Source of the DNA: Aporhodopirellula rubra
GTDB taxonomy: Bacteria > Planctomycetota > Planctomycetia > Pirellulales > Pirellulaceae
NCBI RefSeq assembly: GCF_014192335.1
Contig: NZ_JACHXU010000038.1
Location: forward strand, 1-42,182
Length of the DNA stretch: 42,182 bases
Direction: 5' to 3'
Shown piece after piece: positions 1 to 8,220 of the stretch (positions within the stretch are counted from its first letter, which is position 1; each line of letters starts with the position of its first letter). The notes under the pieces are model-generated. The model was not told where the DNA came from. It made no database searches and was given only the letters and a program-made list of their open reading frames with translations. A program made the position numbers and the translations under genes.

Positions 1-170
1 ATGCAACCCCGCGAGGTCCTACGAGCAAGACTCGCTGCTGGAGACAACTTGTTTGAAACAAAGTAGATATGTCAATGACTGTGCCATTCGTGCCACCCAC
101 CAAATGGTTGACTGGGGGTTGTTGAGTGATATGGTGTTGTTGTTTGGTTTGTTCACCGTGGAGACTTCTG

Positions 171-1331
171 ATGCCAAGACCGAAGCGAAAAGAGCAGTTT
201 GATAGTGGTGAAATCTGTATTGTGCATGCGATGCAGAGGTGCGTGCGGAGGGCGTATCTTGCGGGGGTCGACGCACAGACGGGCAAAGACTATTCGTTTC
301 GAAAAGAGTGGATCCGACGCCGGATGGAGGCACTCGCATCGGTCTTTGGGATCGATGTGCTCTCGTACGCCATCATGAGCAACCACTTACACGTGATCCT
401 TCGCAATCGGCCTGATGTGGTGGCGAGCTGGAGTAACTCTGAGGTTGCCATTCGATGGCTGCGAGTATTCCCGGGCCGGAGAATGGAAGAGCACTTAGCC
501 GAACCGACCGAGCATGAGGTGAAAGCCTTGGCTGGAAATGCCGAGCGAATCGCTGAGATTCGCCTGCGAATGTCGGATATTTCGTGGTTCATGCGTTCGC
601 TCGCGGAGCCGATCTCTCGATTGGCGAACAAGCAAGACGAGTGTACTGGTCGGTTCTGGGAGGGGCGATTCAAGGCCCAACGGATCGTGGACGAGGCTGG
701 GTTGCTCGCCTGTAGCATGTACGTTGATCTGAACCCTGTGCGGGCTGCGATGACGTCGGATCCCGAGAAGGCTCCGCATACATCAGCATTCGATCGGATT
801 CAGGCGAGCCAGGGAAAGCGGATCGATTCAGCTGCATTTGACCTGAAGCCGGTCCCGACGGCGGAGGCGGCTAAGCAGATTCGCGAAACGCCGATCGAAG
901 AGCTTCAGAAGATGCAGAAGGAGAAGAAGCGTAGTCCGACTGGCAAGCGGATCCGCCGCGATGCGTGGTTGGCGCCACTGACGCTATCGCCGGGCAAGTT
1001 ATCCAGCGAGGCGGAGGTGAATCGGGACGGGCTGCGAGCGAGCGACAAGGGGTTTCTGCATGTATCGATTCGCGACTATTTGAGGTTGTTGCGGTGGACA
1101 GCAAAGCAGGGCATTGAGGGAATTGCTGCTAAGGTCCCAGATTCGCTTGCGAGTTCGTTGACTGATCTTGGGATTGACGCGTCTATGTGGCGAGACTTGG
1201 TTTGGCAGTGGCAAAGGTATTTTGGAAAGTCCATCTGTGTTGGCTCGCCAGAGTCGATGCGTCAGGATGCAAAGCGTTGCGGTAAGCATCACCATCAAGG
1301 TCAAGCCGCTGCATCCGTCTGCTTTGTTTAG
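171..1331 (+). CDS. REP-associated tyrosine transposase-like protein (IS200/Y1 family)
   Basis: This 386-residue protein resembles the single-stranded-DNA transposases of the Y1/HUH type (TnpA_REP, RAYT). The HUH-type metal site is visible as SNHLHV (N71-H74), and the likely nucleophile is Y184 in a context reading MYVDLNPVRA, which is typical of the family. The segment WEGRFKAQRI just before it is also a family hallmark. The region after about residue 215 is a long C-terminal extension of unknown role. I chose the ATG at 171 because a GGAG lies about 7 nt upstream; the frame is open from a GTG at 126, but those 15 residues look non-coding. The gene stands alone and is followed directly by tandem repeats with hairpins (1359-1720), the arrangement expected if the protein acts on neighbouring palindromic repeats. 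The family call is confident; activity is unknown. Confidence 0.85.
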   Translation: MPRPKRKEQFDSGEICIVHAMQRCVRRAYLAGVDAQTGKDYSFRKEWIRRRMEALASVFGIDVLSYAIMSNHLHVILRNRPDVVASWSNSEVAIRWLRVFPGRRMEEHLAEPTEHEVKALAGNAERIAEIRLRMSDISWFMRSLAEPISRLANKQDECTGRFWEGRFKAQRIVDEAGLLACSMYVDLNPVRAAMTSDPEKAPHTSAFDRIQASQGKRIDSAAFDLKPVPTAEAAKQIRETPIEELQKMQKEKKRSPTGKRIRRDAWLAPLTLSPGKLSSEAEVNRDGLRASDKGFLHVSIRDYLRLLRWTAKQGIEGIAAKVPDSLASSLTDLGIDASMWRDLVWQWQRYFGKSICVGSPESMRQDAKRCGKHHHQGQAAASVCFV

Positions 1332-1358
1332 CCTGTATCACGCTATTTAGCTTCCTTT

Positions 1359-1518
1359 GGTGGATGCCCGAAACTGCTCCACCGGTCTGCGCCCTCGGAG
1401 TAGTTTTGGCCCTGAAAACGCGGTATGCGGTCAGGTGAAGGCGTGCCGCCTTTTCGATGGAGACGCTGCGGCAGTCGGACTCTCGGTAGTTTGGTGCGTG
1501 GCAGCATTTGGAGGTGTT
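1359..1518 (+). repeat. 160-bp direct repeat, copy 1, with internal hairpin
   Basis: This segment begins GGTGGATGCCCGAAACTG and is repeated with a period of 160 bp starting at 1519. It contains an imperfect hairpin: GAAAA (1414-1418), one mismatched base, GCGGTATGC (1420-1428), a 12-nt loop, GCGTGCCGC (1441-1449), one mismatched base, TTTTC (1451-1455). All nine inner pairs hold if G-U wobbles are allowed. It lies 27 bp after the transposase stop codon. Confidence 0.85.
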
Positions 1519-1675
1519 GGTGGATACCCGAAACTGGTCTACCTGTCTGCGCCCTCAGCGTAGTTTTGGCCCTGGAAACGCGGTATGCGGTCGGGTGAAG
1601 GCATGCCGCTTTTCGATGGAGACGCTGCGGCAGTCGGACTCTCGGTAGTTTGATGCGTGGCACCAATTGGAGGTG
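1519..1675 (+). repeat. 160-bp direct repeat, copy 2, with internal hairpin
   Basis: This is the second copy of the unit at 1359 and is nearly identical, with a few substitutions and a one-base deletion near 1610. Its hairpin is GCGGTATGC (1580-1588) against GCATGCCGC (1601-1609), with an outer GAAA/TTTC extension across one mismatch. The right arm differs from copy 1 by G to A, which changes a G-U pair into an A-U pair and so keeps the structure. The unit ends in the palindrome CCAATTGG followed by AGGTG. Confidence 0.85.
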
Positions 1676-1688
1676 AGGACGTAATGGT

Positions 1689-1720
1689 GGTAGGTTGATG
1701 CGTGGCACCAATTGGAGGTG
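1689..1720 (+). repeat. Partial third copy of the repeat end
   Basis: These 32 bases repeat the right end of copy 2 (TTGATGCGTGGCACC, then AATTGGAGGTG) almost exactly, after a short unrelated spacer. The hairpin part of the unit is missing here. Confidence 0.75.
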
Positions 1721-1763
1721 GTCAGAAATGCCAGAAGCCAATCACATCGAATGATTCACATCG

Positions 1764-1806
1764 TCTCGGTGGTTGGTTCTAGCACCAGTCGCCAACAGCA
1801 CCGAGA
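1764..1806. other. Strong hairpin between the repeat array and hisC
   Basis: TCTCGGTG (1764-1771) pairs perfectly with CACCGAGA (1799-1806), and inside it GTTGG (1772-1776) pairs with CCAAC (1792-1796) across a 2-nt bulge and a 15-nt loop. No T-run follows on either strand, so it is not a classical intrinsic terminator. It could be an end structure of a mobile repeat unit or a processed 3' end of the hisC transcript. Confidence 0.6.
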
Positions 1807-1887
1807 AACCACCGAACCCAGAGTGGCAGAATTACCTCTCCACCGACCGCGGAGCGTTCGGCCGCTTGGCTTCTGGGGTGTCTTTGT

Positions 1888-3009
1888 TTAGCTGTTTTGG
1901 TTGAGGAAGCGGCGGATCATGAGGAGGCATGCGTCGATTTGTTCGTCGGTGCCGACGCTGATTCTTAGGCCGTCGCCCCATTCAGGGAATTCCATGTAGC
2001 GAACCAGGATTTGGTTTGCTTTTAGGTATTCATAAATCGCTTTGTGTTGGCCGCTCGGGTGTGTGCACCAGACGAAGTTGGCGTGCGAGGGAACGGTTTC
2101 GAAACCCATTTCGCCGAGTTCGATGGCCATGCGTTGGCGGGTGACGTTCAGTGCGGCGACTTTCTCCGCCAACCAGTCTTGGCTGTGCATCGCGGCGGTG
2201 GCCGCGGCGATAGAAATCATATCGCAGTTGTAGCTGTCTTTGATCTTGGTCAATTCTGCGACGATGTGCGGTTGGGCAACAAGGAATCCGAATCGCAAAC
2301 CCGCGAGCCCGTAGGATTTGCTCAGCGTTCGCGTCACCATCACGCGTTCGTTTTGCGTTACCAAGTCGAGGCAGTTTTCATTAGCGAAATCCACATACGC
2401 TTCATCGACAACCAACGGGCAATCGAGCGAGTCGGCGATCTCTTTGATCTGGGCCGGCGGAACGATCGTGCCGCTGGGGCTGTTCGGATTGGGCAGCAGA
2501 ACGAGACGCAGGTCCTCACGAGATTCTCCGAACGCCGCGGGCAATTGCCAGTCATCGGCAAACGGGACTTGTTCCCACGAGGCACCTTGGATGTCCGCCA
2601 GGGTGCGGTAGAGGATGTAGCTCGGGTAAGGCAATCGAAGCGATTGGCCTTCGCCGACAAATCCACGGACGAGGATCGTCAGAATTTCGTCGCTGCCGTT
2701 TCCCGCGAGCACCCATTCGGGGCCAGGCAGCCCGAGTGCGTCGGCGGCGGCACGGCGGAAACTGGTCGCCATCGGGTCGGGGTAGCGGTTAAGCGGTCCC
2801 GACGCCGCCGCGGTAATGGCTGCCACAACCGCGGGAGGTGGAGGGAACGGGTTTTCGTTCGTGTTGAGTTTGATGAATTTGCCCGGCGGCGGTTGCTCAC
2901 CCGGGGCGTATGGTTTCATCGCGGCGAGAGCGGGGCGAAATTGCAATGGGGAGGGGGATGGCAAAGGAGTGTGTGCGGCAGGAGGAATGGAAACAGGAAT
3001 ACAACACAT
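1888..3009 (-). CDS. hisC: Histidinol-phosphate aminotransferase
   Basis: This is a fold-type I PLP enzyme that transaminates imidazole-acetol phosphate with glutamate in histidine biosynthesis. The N-terminal substrate-loop motif IKLNTNENPF, the central LLPNPNSPSG (about residues 171-180), DEAYVDF (about 202-208) and the PLP-lysine motif TLSKSYGLAGLRFG (Lys at about 231) are all present, followed by the phosphate-binding RFG context and a conserved C-terminal GDGLRISVGT. I use the ATG at 3009 (373 aa). The frame stays open to a GTG at 3069, but those 20 residues do not resemble the family. The length is slightly above the usual 350-360 because of a Pro-rich N-terminus. The next gene upstream, at 3321, is over 300 bp away, so hisC is probably transcribed alone. 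Confidence 0.93.
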   Translation of the reverse strand: MCCIPVSIPPAAHTPLPSPSPLQFRPALAAMKPYAPGEQPPPGKFIKLNTNENPFPPPPAVVAAITAAASGPLNRYPDPMATSFRRAAADALGLPGPEWVLAGNGSDEILTILVRGFVGEGQSLRLPYPSYILYRTLADIQGASWEQVPFADDWQLPAAFGESREDLRLVLLPNPNSPSGTIVPPAQIKEIADSLDCPLVVDEAYVDFANENCLDLVTQNERVMVTRTLSKSYGLAGLRFGFLVAQPHIVAELTKIKDSYNCDMISIAAATAAMHSQDWLAEKVAALNVTRQRMAIELGEMGFETVPSHANFVWCTHPSGQHKAIYEYLKANQILVRYMEFPEWGDGLRISVGTDEQIDACLLMIRRFLNQNS

Positions 3010-3320
3010 GCCGCAGTGTGGCGGCACCTTCACTTCATTAACAGGCTTCACGTCTTCACCGCGAAGCACGCGTCGCGAACAACTCGAAACGGCCTCAGTA
3101 ATTCAAAGCAACGTCGCGGTGGAAATCACCGATGGCGGCACCTCGCCTCGCTCACGCATCGCCTCGTTTGCGCAACGAGTCGTTCGAAATGCGGTCTCGC
3201 GAATTGCCGTTGATTGGGTCGCCGTTCGCCGAGTTACCGCAAACGGAGTCGGCCGCGATTGATTATTCGCTTTGTCGGTGCCTTTCCGGTCGATCTTCTG
3301 CGGCATCGATTGGTAAGACG
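3010..3320. other. Intergenic region upstream of hisC
   Basis: About 310 bp without a supported gene. Short open frames exist here on both strands, but they lack a ribosome binding site and family resemblance. It probably holds the hisC promoter; I cannot point to a specific -35/-10 pair. Confidence 0.5.
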
Positions 3321-4019
3321 TTAGACTTCGTAACGCTCGCCGATGCCCAGCACAACGGGTTTGGTTGGCGTGTGTTCGCGGACTTTTCGAGCCCATGAAT
3401 TCGGGTTTTGTTCGATCGGTGGCCACGTGCCATAATGAGCGGGCAGGGTGACGCGAGGTTCGATCGCCCGGATGGCTTGGATCGAATCGTCGAAGCCCAT
3501 CGTGTACAAGTCGCCGATGGGAAGGATCGCGACGTCGACGCCGTGCGCGTAGTATCGCATGTCGCTGAAGTAAGCCGTGTCGCACGCGAAGTAAACGCTC
3601 TGTTTTCCAGCCGATAAGACAAAGCCGACAGGGTTTCCGCCGTAGCTGCCGTCGGGCAAGCTGCTCGAATGAAGCGCTGGCACCATTTTTAGGTTGCCGA
3701 ACGGGAGTTGGATCTGGCCGCCGGTGTTCATCGCAATCGGCTCGGGCAAGTCGTCTTTGCCGAACCCTTTGCCCGAAAACCACTGTGCGATTTCAAAGTT
3801 CGCGACGATCGGACATTGGTTGCGTCGAGCAATCGCTTCGGCATCCGCGATGTGATCGAAGTGTCCGTGTGAAACGAGAACGTGGGAGATTGATTCGAGT
3901 GCGTCGACCGTAGTTTCAGCGGCTGGGTTGTCGCTCAAAAACGGATCGAGAATGATTCGGTAGGAGTCGACTTCGATTAACCAGGTTGCGTGGGATAGCC
4001 ACGTCAGTGCGATACTCAA
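3321..4019 (-). CDS. UPF0173 metal-dependent hydrolase (metallo-beta-lactamase fold)
   Basis: This 232-residue protein is a single-domain metallo-beta-lactamase-fold hydrolase of the UPF0173/UlaG-like group. The zinc-ligand motif SHGHFDH (H51, H53, D55, H56) is intact, and further ligands are visible in the ALHSSS region (about residue 115), in CDTAYF (about 147) and in PAHYGTWP (about 195). The physiological substrate of this family is unknown. The start is a TTG, which I accept because GGAGAG sits about 5 nt upstream and translation begins directly with the conserved strand ITWLSHAT-like sequence (here ALTWLSHATWL). It sits alone between hisC and the DAHP synthase gene, all on the minus strand, with over 300 bp on either side. 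Confidence 0.9.
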   Translation of the reverse strand: MSIALTWLSHATWLIEVDSYRIILDPFLSDNPAAETTVDALESISHVLVSHGHFDHIADAEAIARRNQCPIVANFEIAQWFSGKGFGKDDLPEPIAMNTGGQIQLPFGNLKMVPALHSSSLPDGSYGGNPVGFVLSAGKQSVYFACDTAYFSDMRYYAHGVDVAILPIGDLYTMGFDDSIQAIRAIEPRVTLPAHYGTWPPIEQNPNSWARKVREHTPTKPVVLGIGERYEV

Positions 4020-4343
4020 GGGATCTCTCCGGATGCTCCACAGGAACGGAATGCGCGAGGCTCGGGCGTTTGAGCCGTCGAGCGAGTATCGTGACGCATT
4101 GGCTCAAATATTCCAAGGCGGTTGTGCCTGCGTCCGTTCCGTCCACGGAGTCACGCGACTGCCTATTGCGGCCCGTAATTACCCGCGTTTTACGTGTGGA
4201 GCGGGATTCGGCTCGTTTGCTGCATTCGTTCGCGTCAATTTGCCTCATTGTCACCGCGAGCGAGTTTGGCTACGAGTCGCGGGTGGGCGTTTCGGTGCGC
4301 CCAAGTTCTCGATTTGGCCTGCATCGATGATGAGAGAGGCGTG
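4020..4343. other. Intergenic region, no gene seen
   Basis: About 320 bp between the DAHP synthase stop codon and the UPF0173 hydrolase start. Frames of 110-175 codons are open on the plus strand but run through into the antisense of the neighbouring gene and look like high-GC shadows. I see no RNA gene. Confidence 0.45.
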
Positions 4344-5411
4344 CTATGCGTTGCGTCGCGCGACGACCGCGTCGCTGAGGTCTTGCAGGATCAGGACGGT
4401 TTCGTCCCAGCCGATGCAAGCGTCCGTGACACTCTTGCCGCGGACCAAGTCACCTTTGCCGAGGCTCTGGTTACCTTCGACGAGATTGCTCTCGACCATC
4501 ACGCCCATGATCCGCGAATCCCCTTCGCTGACTTGGCTGCAGATGTCACGACAAACGTAGCGTTGTCGCGTGTGTTTCTTGCGACTGTTCGCGTGGCTGG
4601 TGTCGATCATGATCCGCGACGGCAGGTTCGCTTTGGTGAGCAGTTCGGACGCTGAATCGATGCTGGCGGCGTCGTAGTTCGTGTGAGCTCCACCACGCAA
4701 GATAACATGGCAATCGCTATTACCCGTCGTTGCGAAGATCGCCGAAGTGCCTTCCTTGGTGACCGAAAGGAAATGGTGTGAACGTTGAGCGGAGCAAATT
4801 GCGTCGACCGCGATTTGCACGTTGCCGCTGGTTCCGTTCTTGAAACCAACTGGGCATGACAGGCCGGATGACAATTCGCGGTGGCCCTGGCTCTCGGTCG
4901 TGCGGGCACCGATGGCCCCCCAACCGACGAGATCGGCGATGTACTGCGGGCTGATCAGATCCAGGAATTCGGTTCCCGTTGGCAGTCCCATGGCGTTGAT
5001 GTCACGGAGCAGGCCCCGGGCGGTTCGCAGTCCGCGATTGATTTCGAAACTGTCGTCGAGGCCGGGGTCGTTGATCAAACCTTTCCAGCCGACGGTGGTG
5101 CGAGGTTTTTCGAAATAGACCCGCATCACGATCAATAGATTGTCCGCGTGTTTCTGCTGCTCGGCGGCGAGCAGTGTCGCGTATTCGATCGCCGCTTCCG
5201 GGTCATGGATCGAGCACGGGCCGACGACCACAACGAGCCGGTCGTCTTCTTCATCGAGAACGCGTTTGATGCCAGCGCGGGCGGCGGCGACGGTTTCGGC
5301 GACCTCGGGTGTCGCTGGGATCTCCCCCATCAGTTCTCGCGGCGGCATTAGCGGCTTCATCTCGCGGATTCGGAGGTCGTCAGTAGCCGGAGATTGAGTC
5401 TTTTCGGTCAT
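4344..5411 (-). CDS. aroG: 3-deoxy-7-phosphoheptulonate synthase, class I (AroF/G/H type)
   Basis: This enzyme condenses phosphoenolpyruvate with erythrose 4-phosphate in the first step of the shikimate pathway. The class I motifs are present in order: VVVGPCSIHD (about residues 61-70), a PRTTVGWKGL segment, ARTTESQGHRELSSG, GFKNGTSGN, ILRGGAHTNYD and MIDTSHANSRKKH. I start at the ATG at 5411 (355 aa, the normal family size); an upstream TTG at 5471 would add 20 residues unlike the family. No strong Shine-Dalgarno is seen at either start. The gene is divergent from the terpene cyclase gene, and its leader carries a terminator-like hairpin at 5508-5573. The E. coli-type isoform symbol is a convenience: which aromatic amino acid inhibits it cannot be read from the sequence. 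Confidence 0.92.
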   Translation of the reverse strand: MTEKTQSPATDDLRIREMKPLMPPRELMGEIPATPEVAETVAAARAGIKRVLDEEDDRLVVVVGPCSIHDPEAAIEYATLLAAEQQKHADNLLIVMRVYFEKPRTTVGWKGLINDPGLDDSFEINRGLRTARGLLRDINAMGLPTGTEFLDLISPQYIADLVGWGAIGARTTESQGHRELSSGLSCPVGFKNGTSGNVQIAVDAICSAQRSHHFLSVTKEGTSAIFATTGNSDCHVILRGGAHTNYDAASIDSASELLTKANLPSRIMIDTSHANSRKKHTRQRYVCRDICSQVSEGDSRIMGVMVESNLVEGNQSLGKGDLVRGKSVTDACIGWDETVLILQDLSDAVVARRNA

Positions 5412-5507
5412 CGCGTTGTCTGCGAGGAATTGCGGATGGGGGGAACAATATTCTCGACTATCGTTGATCAACGTAAAAAAACAACCGGGCAGGAGTTACG
5501 GAGAAAC

Positions 5508-5573
5508 AAAAAAATGCCCCGCTGTTGAGGGATGAACTGTGGTTAATCCCACCCCAACGCTTTTTTGCGGGGC
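5508..5573 (-). terminator. Intrinsic-terminator-like hairpin in the 5' leader of the DAHP synthase gene
   Basis: Read on the minus strand, GCCCCGC (5573-5567) pairs with GCGGGGC (5522-5516), followed by A and seven T residues (5514-5508). The 44-nt interval contains a second small stem, GGGAT against ATCCC. Because the genes on both sides point away from this site, the only transcript that could read it is the leader of the DAHP synthase gene, about 100 nt before its start codon. It is therefore a candidate attenuator or riboswitch expression platform. Confidence 0.6.
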
Positions 5574-5929
5574 GATCTCGTGCCGGACGTTTACTTCGTT
5601 TCGGATATTTAGCGATGATGGTCGAATCGATTACGTAAGTAAAAACACACTGACGTCGATGAGGAGGCCGAGGTTCGCGTTCGGGCGGAGCGTTTGAGTG
5701 ATGACGCGAGCCAGTCGCTCTCAAAATCGGATCAGAAAGCGATCAGCAGCGTGCGGGAATCGGGTACGATTAGACATCTTGCGAGGGACCCTTGTCGCGT
5801 GGTCTCCTTTCGAGTCCAGCCAGGCGATGTTTTTCGCATGCCCTCCCTCACCAACCGATTTGCAGTAGGCCCGAACCCCAGCCGCACGACGAACCAATCG
5901 GCCAACGTCGATCCTGCCCGCCGACAAAT

Positions 5930-5938
5930 CCCCCCCCC
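5930..5938 (+). other. Run of nine C within the 5' part of the cyclase gene
   Basis: A C9 homopolymer lies between an ATG at 5838, whose frame reads MPSLTNRFAVGPNPS and then stops at about 5975, and the long cyclase frame. One additional C would join the two frames. It may be a slippage-prone contingency tract, an old frameshift or a base-calling error. Confidence 0.5.
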
Positions 5939-5965
5939 AACGCCCAACTCCAACCCGACGACAAA

Positions 5966-8215
5966 GTGCCCGTAGACAACGTGCCCCAAGCCGCCGATTT
6001 CTCCGATCAGCTCCGCAGGACGCTCGATCAACTGCGCAGCCGATTGTTGGCTGATCGTGGTGAGGATGCCCATTGGACGGGTGAGTTGTCGGCGTCGGCG
6101 TTAAGTACCGCGACCGCGATCAGTGCGTTGTCCATCGCGTGCGAGCAGATGCCCAGTGGCGATCGGCGCGAACGTTATCTCGATCTGATTCGCCGTGGGG
6201 CCGAGTGGCTCAAGGAACAGCAGAATGACGACGGGGGATTTGGTGATACCAATCGAAGCCATTCCAACATCGCGACCAGCTATCTGGTGTTGGCGGCGGA
6301 GACGTTGGCTCGACGTGTTGACGCGTTTTGGACGCCGCAAGTCAACACGGTTTTGTTGGCTGATTCGGCGCAGCCGATTGGTACTCGCCAATCTTCGGAG
6401 CCGTCCGAGTCGTCCGAGGAAGTTGTCTGTGAACGTCTTCTTCGGTTGCAGCGATATCTCGAGGCCGCCGGAGGGATTTCCGCATTGCGCAAGCGTTATG
6501 GGAAAGACAAAACGTTTGTTGTTCCTATTTTGAACAACCTTGCGATTGCGGGGTTGGTGCCGTGGTCGGAGGTCTCTGCGTTGCCGTTTGAAGCCGCGGT
6601 GTTTCCTCAGTCGATGTATCGATATCTCGGCATGCCCGTGGTCAGCTATGCGGTGCCAGCGCTCGTCGCAATCGGGCAGGCGAAGTTTCTTCGGTCGGGA
6701 TGTTTGCCGCCTTGGTCGTGGGTGCGACGGGCATCGATCAATCCGACGCTCGCGGTGCTCGAGAGGATGCAGCCTGACAGTGGTGGGTATCTCGAGGCCA
6801 CACCGTTGACGGCGTTCGTCGTGATGTCTTTGGTGGATGCGACGGCAACACACTCGCTCGAACTGGGCGCGTCACCGAAAGCACGCAGTGTGGCGGACGA
6901 ACGCAGACGCCGTGTGATTGAGAGCGGCTTACAGTTTCTCGAAGAATCGATCACACCGGAAGGAAGTTGGCCGATCGACACCAACCTCGCGACGTGGGTG
7001 ACGTCACTGTCGGTCGCGGCAATGACGAATGATCCCGCGGATCAGCGGGAGTGGGCCAGCGAGCCGATGGTGGATTGGATTTTGTCGTGTCAGCACACTC
7101 GGCGGCATCCCTTCACGGGAGCCGACCCGGGCGGCTGGGGGTGGACGGATTTATCAGGCGCGGTCCCCGACGCCGACGACACTCCGGGAGCGATGGTGGC
7201 GCTATCGAATCTGCGTGAGCATGTTACTGTTCAGCAACGCGAGCGAATCGACGGTGCGGTTCTCGACGGAAAAGAATGGCTGCTCGGGCTGCAGAATCGC
7301 GACGGAGGTTGGCCAACGTTTTGTCGTGGTTGGGGGAAGCTGCCGTTTGACCGCAGCAGCACTGATCTGACCGCTCACGCCATCCGGGCTCTGAAACAGT
7401 TGCCCGATTGTCCAAAAAGCGATGCCGCGATCACACAGGGGCTGACGTTTCTGCGGAAGTCACAACGTTCGGACGGATCGTGGGTTCCGTTGTGGTTCGG
7501 TAATCAGGATCGTAAAGAAGAAGACAACCCGATCTACGGCACCGCCAAGGTGTTGGTGGACATTCACCCGCGGTTCGATAAAAACGCGGTCGTCAAAGGT
7601 GTGCAATACCTGCTGAAAACCCAGAACCACGACGGTGGTTGGGGCGGTGGCGAGTCGGTGACCCGGTTTTGGGCGGCAGGAAATGCGGCGAAAACAAACG
7701 CAAACTCAGCTTTGCTGCCGATGCCCGCGAGACAAACGGTTTCGAGCGGTGTTGAAAACGGTATGACCTTGCAAGTATCGGACACGTCAGGTGAATTCAC
7801 GTCCGAGACAGCCACGCTTTCGTCGATCGAATCTCGCGTTGAGGGATCGTCTGGCGAATCGGCGGTGGACGATTCCGTTGTCAGTTCGGTGGAGGAAACG
7901 GCTCTCGCGGTCGAGGCGCTCGCGAGTTTGTGGGAGCGTTTGAACACCACCGAATTTGCTGGAATTTGCGATCTTGTTCCCGGGGGGCCTTCCCTGACTC
8001 TCCGTACCCAAGACGCTATACTGTCCGGCTCGCAGTGGCTGATTCGTGCCGCTTGTGCCGGGCAACTCGACGTGGCGTGGCCGATCGGATTCTATTTCGC
8101 CAAGCTGTGGTACCACGAACGCCTCTATCCATTGATCTTCACGACGGCCGCCCTGGGCCGCGTTGCCGGTTTGGATGACACCATTTCCCGACCCGAGACG
8201 ACTCTCCCTAGGTAA
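5966..8215 (+). CDS. Class II terpene cyclase of the squalene-hopene cyclase type
   Basis: The protein has the alpha-barrel repeats of prenyltransferase/squalene-cyclase proteins. The catalytic-acid motif DXDD is present as DADD (about residue 402 from this start), and QW-like repeats are visible: QNDDGGFGD near the N-terminus, LQNRDGGWPTF, QRSDGSWVPLWFG and QNHDGGWGGG. Substrate and product are unknown; the chain could be squalene or a shorter polyprenyl diphosphate. A Ser/Thr/Glu-rich stretch of about 65 residues (about 575-641) splits the last repeats, which is unusual. The start is uncertain: I give a GTG that begins family-like sequence, but the frame is open from a TTG at 5792, and an ATG at 5838 would be in frame if the run of nine C at 5930-5938 had ten. 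It is followed after 5 nt by the prenyl synthase gene, so the two form an operon. Confidence 0.75.
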   Translation: MPVDNVPQAADFSDQLRRTLDQLRSRLLADRGEDAHWTGELSASALSTATAISALSIACEQMPSGDRRERYLDLIRRGAEWLKEQQNDDGGFGDTNRSHSNIATSYLVLAAETLARRVDAFWTPQVNTVLLADSAQPIGTRQSSEPSESSEEVVCERLLRLQRYLEAAGGISALRKRYGKDKTFVVPILNNLAIAGLVPWSEVSALPFEAAVFPQSMYRYLGMPVVSYAVPALVAIGQAKFLRSGCLPPWSWVRRASINPTLAVLERMQPDSGGYLEATPLTAFVVMSLVDATATHSLELGASPKARSVADERRRRVIESGLQFLEESITPEGSWPIDTNLATWVTSLSVAAMTNDPADQREWASEPMVDWILSCQHTRRHPFTGADPGGWGWTDLSGAVPDADDTPGAMVALSNLREHVTVQQRERIDGAVLDGKEWLLGLQNRDGGWPTFCRGWGKLPFDRSSTDLTAHAIRALKQLPDCPKSDAAITQGLTFLRKSQRSDGSWVPLWFGNQDRKEEDNPIYGTAKVLVDIHPRFDKNAVVKGVQYLLKTQNHDGGWGGGESVTRFWAAGNAAKTNANSALLPMPARQTVSSGVENGMTLQVSDTSGEFTSETATLSSIESRVEGSSGESAVDDSVVSSVEETALAVEALASLWERLNTTEFAGICDLVPGGPSLTLRTQDAILSGSQWLIRAACAGQLDVAWPIGFYFAKLWYHERLYPLIFTTAALGRVAGLDDTISRPETTLPR

Positions 8216-8220
8216 ACATT

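Noticed and set aside
1359..1720. CRISPR array
   Set aside because: The repeat units are 160 bp long, adjacent without unique spacers, and there are no cas genes.
2044..3213. Open frame of 389 codons on the plus strand
   Set aside because: It lies antisense to hisC, has no family resemblance and is a codon-bias shadow of a real gene.
3132..3398. Small genes in the hisC upstream region
   Set aside because: Short frames on both strands lack initiation signals and overlap the 3' end of the UPF0173 gene.
5458..5724. Leader peptide for attenuation of the DAHP synthase gene
   Set aside because: An open frame with Phe and Tyr codons spans the hairpin but lacks a nearby start codon and ribosome binding site, so I report only the hairpin.
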